This document shows positions 50,274 to 59,050 of a stretch of DNA of 64,000 nt, piece after piece (the stretch's first letter is position 1; each line of letters starts with the position of its first letter). Under the pieces are notes generated by a model that was given only the letters and a program-made list of their open reading frames with translations, had not been told where the DNA came from and made no database searches. The stretch lies in assembly GCF_014903745.1 (NCBI RefSeq), contig NZ_JACVXA010000010.1, positions 1 to 64,000 of the forward strand, written 5' to 3'. The DNA comes from Mangrovicoccus algicola (GTDB taxonomy: Bacteria; Pseudomonadota; Alphaproteobacteria; Rhodobacterales; Rhodobacteraceae). Made by a program: the position numbers and the translations under genes.

Positions 50274-51221
50274 TCAGTAATCCTGCAGGTCTTCGGCGAT
50301 GGCGACCGGTCCGGGGAAATGCGCGCGGATCGCGGATTGCCATCCGGCGATGTTCTCGGGCGTGATCTGCGCGCCGGCCACCAGATGGGTCGCGACGACC
50401 GCCCCCGCATCGGCGGCGGCGGCCATGCGGCCGATCTCGTCGGGACTGACGTGATGCGCCGAAAGATGCGCCTCGATCTCGCCTGTCAGATGCTCCGGCG
50501 CGGTACGGCGGACCGTCTCCATGACCGAGGGCAGGTCGATCAGTTCGCTGACCAGGAGGTCGGTGCCGCGGGCCAGTTCGATCACCGCATCGGACCAGCC
50601 GGTATCGCCGGTATAGGTGATCGACCGGTCCGGCGTGTCGAAGCGGAAGGAGAGCGACTCGTATTTCCGGTCCATCTCGCTGCCATGGGCAAAGCTGTAA
50701 TGGCTGTTCTTCGCCGCGGTGACGCGGGTTGCGCCCAGATCGAAACTGTCGCCGCCGCGGATCTCGGTGACCGTGACAAGTTCCTCGGGCGTCATCACGG
50801 TGGCGCCCTCGAGACCGTAGGAGGCCTCCATCGCCGGCCCCATGCCGGTCAGCATGCCCTCGACCAGCGCCCTGGTGCCGGGCGGGCCGTAGATCGCCAC
50901 GGGCTTCTCGGGGTTGGTCTGGAAGCGCAGGCCGAGCACGCCGAGCAGCCCGGCGACATGGTCGAAATGCAGGTGGCTGATCAGCACCTCGTCGATATCG
51001 CCCATGCGGACGCGCTTGGCCGCCAGCCGCACCGACAGCCCGTCCCCGGCATCGACGACGATATGCCGTCCGTCGACGCTCAGCAGGTTGGCCGGCTGGG
51101 AGCGGTCGGGCCGCACCACCGGCCCGCCGCCCGATCCCAGCACGGTGAAGGTGGTCTCCGCCGCGGCGGGCAGGGCGGCGAGCAGCGCGGCCGCCAGCAG
51201 GGCGGTGCGGGTGATGGTCAT
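50274..51221 (-). CDS. Periplasmic metallo-beta-lactamase-fold hydrolase
   Basis: 315 residues with a Sec signal peptide (MTITRTALLAAALLAALPAAA). The zinc motif HLHFDH lies near residue 83, with the further ligands in HSHYSFAHGS-like, SYTGDTGWSD and THLVAG regions. It resembles ribonuclease Z/arylsulfatase-like exported MBL proteins. It could open or dephosphorylate/desulfate a periplasmic compound before uptake by the adjacent transporter. Confidence 0.88.
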   Translation of the reverse strand: MTITRTALLAAALLAALPAAAETTFTVLGSGGGPVVRPDRSQPANLLSVDGRHIVVDAGDGLSVRLAAKRVRMGDIDEVLISHLHFDHVAGLLGVLGLRFQTNPEKPVAIYGPPGTRALVEGMLTGMGPAMEASYGLEGATVMTPEELVTVTEIRGGDSFDLGATRVTAAKNSHYSFAHGSEMDRKYESLSFRFDTPDRSITYTGDTGWSDAVIELARGTDLLVSELIDLPSVMETVRRTAPEHLTGEIEAHLSAHHVSPDEIGRMAAAADAGAVVATHLVAGAQITPENIAGWQSAIRAHFPGPVAIAEDLQDY

Positions 51222-51282
51222 GGGGGTCCTCCTCGGGGTCGTGGCGCCGGGGCCTCCTGGCGGGCCCCGGCGGGATGTCGTG

Positions 51283-52443
51283 TCAGGCGGCGGGGCGGGT
51301 GCCCCGGGCGAAGGCGGCGATGGAACAGGCGGCGACCGCGCAGGCGGTCAGGCCGAGCGCATGGATCGAGGCGCCTTCCATCAGCAGGCCGCCCGCGACC
51401 GGCCCCAGCGCCGAGCCGGTCATCAGCATGGCGGGCGTGGCCGCGGCAGCGCGCCCGGTTGGATCAAGCCGCGACAAGAGGCCGAAGGCGAAGGTGTGAG
51501 TGAAGATCTGCACCGCGACGAAGACGGCGGCGACCGGCGCCCAGAGCGTGAAGACGGTGGCGAAGGTCAGCCCCAGCGCCAGCGCCGCCTGCACCGCGGG
51601 ACCCGCCAGGACGACGCGGCGGGCGGAGAGGCGGGTCTCCAGCAGCGCGGCCAGGGGGGCGGGCAGGAGGAAATTGACCAGCCCCAGCGCGATCAGCGTG
51701 CCCAGGATCGCCTGGGCGGCGAAGCCGCGGGCATGGCCGATCACCTCGACGAAGGAGAAGACCATCGCCTGGTTGAAGGTCATCAGGCTGACCCCCGCCA
51801 CCACCGCCAGCACGCCGGGGGCGAAGCGGCCATGGGCCGCGGCGGCGGTCTCCCGCGCGGGCGTCCCGGGAAAGGCGGCGATCATGGCCAGCGCGGCGAC
51901 GGCCATGATCGCGCCGAAGGCGAGGAACAGGACCGGCCCGCCATGCACCACCATGAGCTGCGGCACGACGCCCATGTAGATGACGCCGAACAGCCCCAGC
52001 CCGATCCCCGCAAAGGCGAACAGCCGATGCGGGTTCGCCGCGCGGCCCATCGTGCCATGCACGATGCTCAGCGCCAGCCCGGTGCTGAGCCCGCCCAGCA
52101 GATGCAGCGCCGCCAGCGCGGCAAAGCCGTCCTGCTGCGCGGCGGCAAGGAAGGCGGCGGCCGCCCCGGCATAGCCCGCGACCGCCAGGGGCCTGCGCGG
52201 CAGGCGGTTGAAATTCCGCGCCGTGACGACCGAGGCAGCGACCGCGCCCAGAAGGAACAGCGTGGCCAGCCCGCCCGCCTCCTTGGGCCCGAAACCGTAG
52301 CGGGCGATCAGCGCCCCCACCCAGACCGGCAGCGCCACGAGATCGACAAGCCCCGCGCAATGGCCGATCACCAGCGCCGCCGCTCCGGCGCGCCGCATCG
52401 TTCCGGCGGCAGGGGCCGCCGGGGAAATTCCGGTATCTGTCAT
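51283..52443 (-). CDS. MFS transporter
   Basis: 386 residues with twelve predicted membrane helices, and no large loops. The pattern of the first half (GLVDLVALPVWVGALIARYGFGPKEAG) is typical of sugar/aromatic acid MFS proteins. It lies between the flavin hydroxylase and metallo-hydrolase genes on the same strand and could import the ring compound of this pathway. Confidence 0.88.
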   Translation of the reverse strand: MTDTGISPAAPAAGTMRRAGAAALVIGHCAGLVDLVALPVWVGALIARYGFGPKEAGGLATLFLLGAVAASVVTARNFNRLPRRPLAVAGYAGAAAAFLAAAQQDGFAALAALHLLGGLSTGLALSIVHGTMGRAANPHRLFAFAGIGLGLFGVIYMGVVPQLMVVHGGPVLFLAFGAIMAVAALAMIAAFPGTPARETAAAAHGRFAPGVLAVVAGVSLMTFNQAMVFSFVEVIGHARGFAAQAILGTLIALGLVNFLLPAPLAALLETRLSARRVVLAGPAVQAALALGLTFATVFTLWAPVAAVFVAVQIFTHTFAFGLLSRLDPTGRAAAATPAMLMTGSALGPVAGGLLMEGASIHALGLTACAVAACSIAAFARGTRPAA

Positions 52444-52492
52444 GTCTCTCTCCCTCGGGCCGGCCCCTCCGCCAGCCTGCTTTTGCGGCCGG

Positions 52493-53623
52493 TCAGACCG
52501 GCTCGGTCAGGGCCGCCATCGAGCGGCCCATGATCGCGTTATGTTCCGCCTGGTCGCCGCCGGTGATCTCGATCTCCGACAGGCGGCCGGAATTCTCCAC
52601 CACCATCGCGCAGCGGTCCCAGCGGCGCGCCTGATGCGCGGCGAAGGCCTCGGCGACGGTGGGTTTGCCCAGCAGTTCCCCGGCCAGGACGATGCCGTCC
52701 TCCATGCCGATGCAGGCGCCTGCGCCCAGATGCGGGGTGGTGGCATGGACCGCGTCGCCGATCAGCATGACCCGCCCGGCATTCCAGGGCTGCGGCAGCA
52801 GGAGCCGCTCCAGCGGCCGGTAGATCAGCTTGCTCTGCACGCTCAGCCCCTGCTTCACCCGCGTCAGGATCGGCGAGGGGAACTGCTCCAGCAGCGCCGT
52901 CATCCGCGGCAGCAGCTCCGCCTCGTCAACCCAGTCATTGGCGGGCCGGTCCTCGGTGACGAACATGTAGGCGCGCCCGGCCGAGACCGGGTTGATCCCG
53001 ACCTTGATCCCCTTGCCCAGCCACATGTTCAGCGTCTCGATCCCCTCGGGCGTGGGCAGCTCCGCCCGCCAGACCGCCTGTCCGACATAGGCGGGCCGCG
53101 GCGCATCGGGCATCATCACCTGGCGGGTCTTCGAATAGAGCCCGTCGGCCCCGATCACCGCGTCATAGCGGGCGGCGCTGCCGTCGGTGAAGGTGACGTC
53201 CACCCCGTCGGCATCCTGCGCGATGGCCTCGAAGCTCAGCCCCAGCCGGACATTCACGCCGGCCCCGCGCGTCGCGCGGGCGAGGATCGCGGCCAGCGCC
53301 GGGCGCATGATCGCGGCATTGCCGGGCAGGCCCGTGCCGGGCATCGGCGGGGTGGGAATGGTGACGATCACCTGGTCATTATGCGGCAGCCGCACCACCA
53401 GCCCGTCCGTGGCCGAGCCCTCGGCGCGGAACTCGTCGAGGATGCCCAGCTGCGCGAAGGCGCGAAGGGTCGCGCCATGCAGGCTGATCCCCGCGCCGTA
53501 GCTGCGCCAACCGGCGTCGATTTCGACCAGATCGGTCTCCACCCCGCCCCGCGCCAGCATGATCGCCGCGGACATGCCCGAGAAGCCGCCCCCGATCACC
53601 AGAACCTTGCGTGCCGCTGCCAT
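52493..53623 (-). CDS. FAD-dependent aromatic hydroxylase (PHBH fold)
   Basis: 376 residues. The FAD GxGxxG (VLVIGGGFSGMSAAIML) is at the N-terminus, the DG motif lies at VIGADGLYSKTR near residue 155, and the second FAD motif GRVMLIGDAVHATTPHLGAG near 265-285. These define class A flavin monooxygenases such as salicylate or 3-hydroxybenzoate hydroxylases. It should hydroxylate the ring before dioxygenase cleavage. One base separates its start from the Rieske gene stop. Confidence 0.92.
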   Translation of the reverse strand: MAAARKVLVIGGGFSGMSAAIMLARGGVETDLVEIDAGWRSYGAGISLHGATLRAFAQLGILDEFRAEGSATDGLVVRLPHNDQVIVTIPTPPMPGTGLPGNAAIMRPALAAILARATRGAGVNVRLGLSFEAIAQDADGVDVTFTDGSAARYDAVIGADGLYSKTRQVMMPDAPRPAYVGQAVWRAELPTPEGIETLNMWLGKGIKVGINPVSAGRAYMFVTEDRPANDWVDEAELLPRMTALLEQFPSPILTRVKQGLSVQSKLIYRPLERLLLPQPWNAGRVMLIGDAVHATTPHLGAGACIGMEDGIVLAGELLGKPTVAEAFAAHQARRWDRCAMVVENSGRLSEIEITGGDQAEHNAIMGRSMAALTEPV

Positions 53624-53624
53624 G

Positions 53625-53999
53625 TCAGTCCTCCCTTCCGGCGCGCCCGGCCACCTGCGCGGGCACGCTCAATCCCCCGTCCTCCTCCTCCCGGAGCGGC
53701 ACGCGGGTCAGTTTCCGTCCCAGACAGGGGCCCGACAGGCAGGCCCCGGTCTCGATGTCGAAGAGCGCGCCATGGGCGTGGCAGGCGATGTGCTGCCCGG
53801 TCCCGTCCAGATAGGCATCCTCGCGCCATGCCATCGGCGTGCCGCCGGCGTAATGCGGGCAGGCATCCATATAGGCATGCAGCGTTCCGGCCCGGCGTAC
53901 CACGATGACCTTGCGGCGCGCGCCCGGCAGGGGCAGGAAGCCCCGCGCCTGGCCCTCCGCGATGTCGTCGCGATGGCAGAGCCTGAGCCGCCCGCTCAC
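53625..53999 (-). CDS. Rieske-type 2Fe-2S ferredoxin
   Basis: 124 residues from a GTG in a GTGA overlap with the dioxygenase gene. The Rieske ligands are C47-x-H49 (CPHY) and C73-x2-H76 (CHAH), with 23 residues between, longer than the usual 15-17. There is no oxygenase catalytic domain, so it is an electron carrier or a regulatory subunit for the flavin hydroxylase or a partner encoded elsewhere. Confidence 0.88.
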   Translation of the reverse strand: MSGRLRLCHRDDIAEGQARGFLPLPGARRKVIVVRRAGTLHAYMDACPHYAGGTPMAWREDAYLDGTGQHIACHAHGALFDIETGACLSGPCLGRKLTRVPLREEEDGGLSVPAQVAGRAGRED

Positions 54000-54934
54000 T
54001 TGCCTTCCGGCCCGCCCATGGGCGCCCATTTCTCGCGCCATTGCAGCAGGAACATCTGGCTGGCCTCGGGACCGTTGGGCGCCTCGCGGGCGACCCAGCT
54101 GTCATCATGCTTGTCCATGTCGGCATCGTATTCGAAATGCACGCCGAGCGGGCTGTTGAAATACCAGAACCAGTTCGATCCGAAACGGTGCCGTCCCGGC
54201 CCCCAGAAGGTCTGGTAGCCCTTGCGGGTGAAGCGGTCGCCCGCCACCATCAGTTCCGTCGGCCCGCCCATGTGGAAGGCCAGGTGTTCGCAGCCCTGCA
54301 TGTAGGCGGGGGTGCGGATGAAGAAATTCGTATGGTGGTCGTCATTGCCGCCCGGGCGCAGGAACGGCCCGGCGCCCTGCAGGATGTCGGTGATCACGAA
54401 CCCCAGCCGTCCCACGAAGAAATCGACCGCCTTGTCGATATCCGGCACGAACAGAACGACATGGCTCAGCGTGCGGGGCAGGGCGGGCATGTCGTCGGTC
54501 ACGCCCAGTTCGTTCGGACCGCGCTGCGCGGGCGCGCCGGGGGCGTTGATCTTCTCCGCGGGCATGTCCAGCGCCCGCCGGATCGTGACCTGGAAACGCA
54601 GGGAGAAGCCGAGGTCGTCCTCGAATTCCAGCCCGCCATCGGCCAGCCGGGTGACGCGACGGTCCCGCGACATCTCGGCCTCGATCTGGTCGAGGACGGT
54701 GGCATCGGCGACGCCATAGACCTGCTGGCGCAGCATGTTCCTGGTCGGCAGAGCAGGCGGCAGCTTGGGGTCGTCGCGGTGGCGGATGATCACGCCGGTC
54801 CCGTCAAGCGCCTCGAAACACCAGCCGGTGGCGTCGATCTGCACGGGCGTCAGCCCGAAATCCTCAAGATACTGTTTCGACCCCTCAAGGTCCTCCACCC
54901 CGAAAACCAGGTGGTCCGGTCCGACGATGTTCAC
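53996..54934 (-). CDS. Extradiol (VOC-fold) ring-cleavage dioxygenase
   Basis: 312 residues from a GTG at 54934 preceded by GGAGGAG; a longer frame lacks a good start. The two-domain VOC layout has the iron ligands H158 (TLSHVVLF), H217 (CEHLAFH) and E268 (GVHFEYD) in the second domain. Such type I extradiol enzymes open catechols next to the hydroxyls. It is the first gene of the minus-strand cluster and divergent from a LysR regulator. Confidence 0.92.
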   Translation of the reverse strand: MNIVGPDHLVFGVEDLEGSKQYLEDFGLTPVQIDATGWCFEALDGTGVIIRHRDDPKLPPALPTRNMLRQQVYGVADATVLDQIEAEMSRDRRVTRLADGGLEFEDDLGFSLRFQVTIRRALDMPAEKINAPGAPAQRGPNELGVTDDMPALPRTLSHVVLFVPDIDKAVDFFVGRLGFVITDILQGAGPFLRPGGNDDHHTNFFIRTPAYMQGCEHLAFHMGGPTELMVAGDRFTRKGYQTFWGPGRHRFGSNWFWYFNSPLGVHFEYDADMDKHDDSWVAREAPNGPEASQMFLLQWREKWAPMGGPEGK

Positions 54935-55015
54935 CGGCAATCTCCTCCGTCCCGCAGCGCACCCGTCGATCCGGGCGGCGACTCCGCTTGCCAATCGTTT
55001 AGCGATGAACGATGT

Positions 55016-55061
55016 ATTCAGGAAATTTCTTTGGTGAATGATGTGCATTCACCGTGTGAAT
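55016..55061. promoter_or_regulatory. Divergent LysR-controlled promoter region
   Basis: Four alternating half sites lie here: ATTCA 55016-55020, TGAAT 55035-55039, ATTCA 55047-55051 and TGAAT 55057-55061. The last two make the T-N11-A box ATTCACCGTGTGAAT; the middle pair are in GGTGAATG-ATGTG-CATTCACC, a perfect 8-base dyad at 55033-55053. It lies between the dioxygenase and LysR genes. Confidence 0.65.
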
Positions 55062-55073
55062 GAAAGGCCTGCG

Positions 55074-56000
55074 ATGCGCTTCAACCGCCTGGACATGAAC
55101 CTGCTTGCCGCGCTGGATATCCTGCTCAAGACCCGCAGCGTGACGCAGGCGGCAGAGGAGATGTTCATCACCCAATCCGCCATGTCGAATGCCCTGGGGC
55201 GGCTGCGGACCTATTTCGACGACCCGCTTCTGGTGCAGGTGGGGCGCGGGATGGAACTGTCGCCGCTGGCAGAGACGCTGCAGGCGCCGGTGCGCGAGAT
55301 CATGCTGCGGGTGGAAAGCGCGACGCGCATCCGGCCGCAATTCGACCCCGCCACGGACGAGCGCGAATTCAGCGTCGTGCTGTCGGATTACACCCTGGCG
55401 CTGATCGGCGCGGCCCTGTCGCGCCGCGTGGCCGAGGAGGCGCCGGGCATCACGCTGAACCTGCGCCCGCAGCACGCCCAGCCTGCGCAGCTGCTGGATC
55501 GCGGCGAGGCGGATCTGCTCATCGTGCCCGATTTCCTGGGCGCCCCGGACCAGGAAAGCTGCCCGGTCTTCGAGGACAGCCTGGTGGTTCTGGTGGCGCA
55601 GGACGGCCCGCATGCGGCGCAGGACATGACGCTGGCCCGCTTCGCCGCCGCGCCGCAGGTGCTGATGGAACCCACGACCGGGCAGGAGAGCTTCTCGGCC
55701 GTGGCGATGCGCGGGGCCGGGATCGTGCCGCGCAAGGTGCTGTCGCTGTTCCTGTTCTCGGCCATTCCCGACCTGATCCGCGGCACCGACCGCGTGGCGC
55801 TGATCCAAAGGCGGCTGGCCGAGAAGGCGGTGCCGCAGGGCGGATTGCTGATCCGGCCCGCCCCCTTCGAGGCGCCCCCCCTGCGCCAGAGCATCCGCTG
55901 GCAGGCCCATCGCGGCAATGACCCGGGGCTGAGATGGCTGCGGGACCTGATCCTGGACTGCGCGGCGCGGGACGCCGGGGCAGACGCCCCGCGCGCCTGA
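55074..56000 (+). CDS. LysR-family transcriptional regulator
   Basis: 308 residues from the ATG at 55074; an in-frame ATG at 55038 lies inside the operator. The winged helix (LNLLAALDILLKTRSVTQAAEEMF-type start, then TQSAMSNALGRLR) and the long effector domain are standard, closest in style to NodD/NahR-like activators of aromatic catabolism. Its promoter carries overlapping dyads shared with two other loci in the window. Confidence 0.93.
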   Translation: MRFNRLDMNLLAALDILLKTRSVTQAAEEMFITQSAMSNALGRLRTYFDDPLLVQVGRGMELSPLAETLQAPVREIMLRVESATRIRPQFDPATDEREFSVVLSDYTLALIGAALSRRVAEEAPGITLNLRPQHAQPAQLLDRGEADLLIVPDFLGAPDQESCPVFEDSLVVLVAQDGPHAAQDMTLARFAAAPQVLMEPTTGQESFSAVAMRGAGIVPRKVLSLFLFSAIPDLIRGTDRVALIQRRLAEKAVPQGGLLIRPAPFEAPPLRQSIRWQAHRGNDPGLRWLRDLILDCAARDAGADAPRA

Positions 56001-56355
56001 GGCATTGATCCGGTGAATGCCTGGCGACGATACAATCAATTTTTCTTCGCCCTCTGCGCCCGGCTAGGCTCCGGTCCGAGCAGGAGGAACGCGCAGCCCG
56101 GAGGAGGGCGCGGCGCATCGGAGGATACCCCACAACCCCACTGATCCGGCCCGCAGCCGGGCGCGGCAGGCGTCGAAACGCGCCCGCGCGCCGCGGCGGC
56201 GGATCCCGGTCCCACACCTGATCCGCGCCCCGGCCGACCGGCCGAAGGCGCCGATACCCTGCCGGTTCCCCCGCGGTCCCTCGAGACCCGGGCCGGGACC
56301 GGTCCGTCCGGCGCGGGAGGCGCCCGGACCCGATCTGCATCACGGGAGGAGCACC
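56001..56355. promoter_or_regulatory. Promoter and long leader of the outer-membrane barrel gene
   Basis: ATTGATCCGGTGAAT (56004-56018) is a near-copy of the LysR box, followed by TACAAT (56031-56036), a good -10. If used, transcription would begin near 56042 and give an unusually long, GC-rich leader of about 310 bases before the ATG, with many possible stem-loops but no recognised riboswitch. Confidence 0.5.
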
Positions 56356-57489
56356 ATGCCCAGTCACACACCCCTCGGCCCGACGGCCATTCTCGTCCTC
56401 GGCCTTGCCGCCACCGCCGCGACCGCGCAGGAGGGCGGGCCGCCGCCGGGCGCGGCCGGGCCGCCGCTGTCGGTGCAGGTCCTGTCCGGCATGGGCCGCG
56501 CAGGGCTGCTGGGACTGATGTCCTCGAACGAACGCTACGGCGCAGTGCAGTCGCGCGTGGCGGGCGGCCGGTCCATGGCCGCCGTGGCCGCGCAGCCCTT
56601 CGCGCCGCAGGACGGCTACGAGGATGCGGTCAGCGAGGTGCTGACACCGCTCAGCGCCATCGTGCGGCTGAACCGCGGCCCCAGCAGCACGGCCTCCTTC
56701 CTGCGCTTCTCCTCCGAGAACCGCTGGAGCGACATGGACCGCAGCGAAAACGACGGCTACGCGGTCGAGAGCGACAGCGAGGCGCATGGCGTCACGGCCA
56801 GCTATCTCTTCGCGCCGGATCCAACGCTGCTGATGGGGATCGGGATCATGGCCGATGCCAATGAGGTGGATCTGGAAACCAATGACGGCTCGATCGACAT
56901 CGAGTGGCGGGGCCTGCGCGCCGACCTGCTGAAGCTGGTCAGCCCGAACTGGGGCGTGGCCCTGCGCGCAGCCTGGTTCGAGGAAACGACCGAAACGAAG
57001 ATCCCGCTGCCCTTCACCACGCTGGAGACGAAACAGGATTCGACGCGCCTCTACCTGCAGGCGGATGCGCTGGGGAGCTTCTCGGCGGAGGATCTCGGCT
57101 GGCTCCCCCGCGGCTGGGCCTTGCGCCCCAATATCGGGGCCGCCTGGCAGAAGACCTGGTTCGAGGAGACCGAGAATTCGCTGGGCGCCGAAGTGACCGG
57201 GCCGCTGGGCAAGTCCTCGGACGAATACGGCTCGGTCTATGCCAAGGCCGCGCTGGAGACCCCGGCGATCGGCGTCGTGCATCCCTATTTCGGCCTCGGC
57301 ATCGATCATGAATTCGCCAACAGCTACTCGGAGCTGACGGAGGAGAGCGACTACCTCAACAGCTTCGCCGGCGCCGCGATCCAGCTGTCGCCCGCGGCCC
57401 TCATCAACGTGAATTACGCCCGCTATGACGGGTTCGAGGGCAATCGCCGGAAAGAGGCCTTCGTCATCGCCTTCGGCATGGCGTTCTGA
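56356..57489 (+). CDS. Outer membrane beta-barrel (autotransporter/porin-like) protein
   Basis: 377 residues with GGGAGGAGC before the ATG and a signal peptide (cleaved near AATAATAQ). From about residue 100 the protein alternates strands and turns: SYLFAPDPTLLMGIG, WGVALRAAWFEE, RLYLQADALG, and ends VIAFGMAF with the C-terminal Phe signature of a barrel. No passenger or plug domain is visible. Its LysR-type promoter suggests it lets a substrate of the neighbouring ring-cleavage pathway cross the outer membrane. Confidence 0.78.
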   Translation: MPSHTPLGPTAILVLGLAATAATAQEGGPPPGAAGPPLSVQVLSGMGRAGLLGLMSSNERYGAVQSRVAGGRSMAAVAAQPFAPQDGYEDAVSEVLTPLSAIVRLNRGPSSTASFLRFSSENRWSDMDRSENDGYAVESDSEAHGVTASYLFAPDPTLLMGIGIMADANEVDLETNDGSIDIEWRGLRADLLKLVSPNWGVALRAAWFEETTETKIPLPFTTLETKQDSTRLYLQADALGSFSAEDLGWLPRGWALRPNIGAAWQKTWFEETENSLGAEVTGPLGKSSDEYGSVYAKAALETPAIGVVHPYFGLGIDHEFANSYSELTEESDYLNSFAGAAIQLSPAALINVNYARYDGFEGNRRKEAFVIAFGMAF

Positions 57490-57496
57490 GCTGCTT

Positions 57497-57516
57497 GCAG
57501 GCCCGGCAGGGCCTGC
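57497..57516 (+). terminator. Terminator-like hairpin
   Basis: GCAGGCCC at 57497-57504 is perfectly paired with GGGCCTGC at 57509-57516 over a GGCA loop, eight bases after the barrel-protein stop. No U-tract follows. Confidence 0.6.
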
Positions 57517-57580
57517 TACACCTTGGTCCGTGCCGCGGCGGCATCGGCGCGCGCGGGGCGGGGGCATCACGGAGACGACC

Positions 57581-58528
57581 ATGCGGATCGCGGTTCTGGA
57601 CGACTATGCCGGGGTGGCAAGGGGGCTTGCCGACTGGGACCGGCTGGGCGGCGAGATCACCTTCCACCGCGCACCGCTGGCGGATCCGGCCCGCGACCTG
57701 GCCGGAGCGGAAATCGTCTGCCTGATGCGCGAACGCACGCCCTTCCCGGCGGAGCTGATCGCGGCCCTGCCCGCGCTGAGGCTGATCGTCACGACCGGGC
57801 CGCGCAACCTCTCCATCGACCTCGACGCCGCCAGGGCGCGGGGGATCGAGGTCTGCGGCACGCGCTCGCGCAAGACCACCACCTCCGAGCTGACCCTGGC
57901 GCTGCTGCTGGCACTGTCGCGGCGGATCCTGCCCGAGGCGGCGGCGCTGGCGGCGGGCGGCTGGCAGGGCCTGCCCGGGCGCGACCTGGCCGGGCTGCGG
58001 CTGGGTCTGGTGGGGCTGGGCAATATCGGGACGCAGATGGCCGGGCTGGGCCGCGCGCTCGGGATGCAGGTCGCCGCCTGGTCGCCGAACCTGACGGCGC
58101 AGCGGGCAGAGGCGCAGCAGGTCGCCCGCGCCGCCTCCCTGTCCGACCTGGCGGCGGGCTCGGACGTGCTGAGCACCCACATGGTCCTGTCGGAACGGAC
58201 CGCCGGGCTGATCGGCGCGGAGACCTTCGCGGCCCTGCCCGAGGGCGCGATCTTCCTCAACACCTCGCGCGCCGGGCTGGTGGATCGCGACGCGCTGCTG
58301 GCCGGGCTGCGCGCCGGCCGCCCTGCCATGGCCGGAATCGACGTGTTCGAGTCCGAGCCCCTCGCGGCAGGGGACCCCTGGCGGCAGGCCGTGGCGGAAT
58401 TCGGTCCGCGCCTGCTGCTGACCCCGCATCTGGGCTATGTCACCGAAGCGACCTGGCGGCTGTTCTACGAGGATACGGTCGCGGCCATCGCCGCCTGGCA
58501 GGCCGGCGCGCCGATCCGGCGGCTCTAG
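57581..58528 (+). CDS. D-2-hydroxyacid dehydrogenase
   Basis: 315 residues from the ATG at 57581, with GGAG six bases upstream. The NAD-binding GLGNIGTQMAGLG is near residue 146; the catalytic Arg lies in NTSRAGLVD, Glu in GIDVFESEP and His in LTPHLGYVT. Known members interconvert 2-oxo acids and D-2-hydroxy acids. It has its own ribosome-binding site and follows a terminator, so it may be a separate unit. It converges on the MarR gene. Confidence 0.92.
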   Translation: MRIAVLDDYAGVARGLADWDRLGGEITFHRAPLADPARDLAGAEIVCLMRERTPFPAELIAALPALRLIVTTGPRNLSIDLDAARARGIEVCGTRSRKTTTSELTLALLLALSRRILPEAAALAAGGWQGLPGRDLAGLRLGLVGLGNIGTQMAGLGRALGMQVAAWSPNLTAQRAEAQQVARAASLSDLAAGSDVLSTHMVLSERTAGLIGAETFAALPEGAIFLNTSRAGLVDRDALLAGLRAGRPAMAGIDVFESEPLAAGDPWRQAVAEFGPRLLLTPHLGYVTEATWRLFYEDTVAAIAAWQAGAPIRRL

Positions 58529-58531
58529 CCC

Positions 58532-59035
58532 TCAGTCCTGCGGGTCGAGATTGGCCAGCATCCTGCGCAGCACGGCCAGGAACACGCCGAACTCCTCCGG
58601 TCCGACGCCGTCGACCATCCGCGCCTCGTGCCCGAGCGCGGCTTCCAGCACCGCCGCGTGCGTTTCCGTGCCCTTGGCGGACAGGCGCCAGCGGCGCTTG
58701 CGCGGATCGCTCTCGTCCGCCTCGAACTCCAGATGGCCCTTGCCGTCGAGATCGGCCAGCGCGCGGCTGGCGGCGGCCTTGTCCATGCGGATCACCTGGC
58801 AGATGCGGGCGGCGGTGATGCCCGGCTCGATCGCCAGCATCGCCATCACCCGCCATTCCACCATGCCGATGCCGAACCGCTTGCGGTAATCGGCAGAGCT
58901 CAGCCGCTGCCACGCCCCGCCGAGGGCGTTGACGAGGAAGGGCGCATAGGTGTCGAGATCGAGGATCTCGGTGCCGTCCCGGCGTTTCGTCGGGGCGGGC
59001 AGGCGGCTGCGGTCGAAGGGCGGTGTCTCGGGCAA
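58532..59035 (-). CDS. MarR-family regulator
   Basis: 167 residues from a TTG at 59035, the only start in this frame after the reductase stop 15 bases upstream. The winged helix is seen in VEWRVMAMLAIEPGITAARIC and MDKAAASRALADLDGKGHLEFE with the wing ADESDPRKRRWRLS. MarR proteins often sense phenolic acids and control degradation operons. It is the last gene of the P450 cluster, an unusual place that could give negative feedback on the operon it belongs to. Confidence 0.9.
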   Translation of the reverse strand: MPETPPFDRSRLPAPTKRRDGTEILDLDTYAPFLVNALGGAWQRLSSADYRKRFGIGMVEWRVMAMLAIEPGITAARICQVIRMDKAAASRALADLDGKGHLEFEADESDPRKRRWRLSAKGTETHAAVLEAALGHEARMVDGVGPEEFGVFLAVLRRMLANLDPQD

Positions 59036-59050
59036 GGCAGGTCCGTGAGG

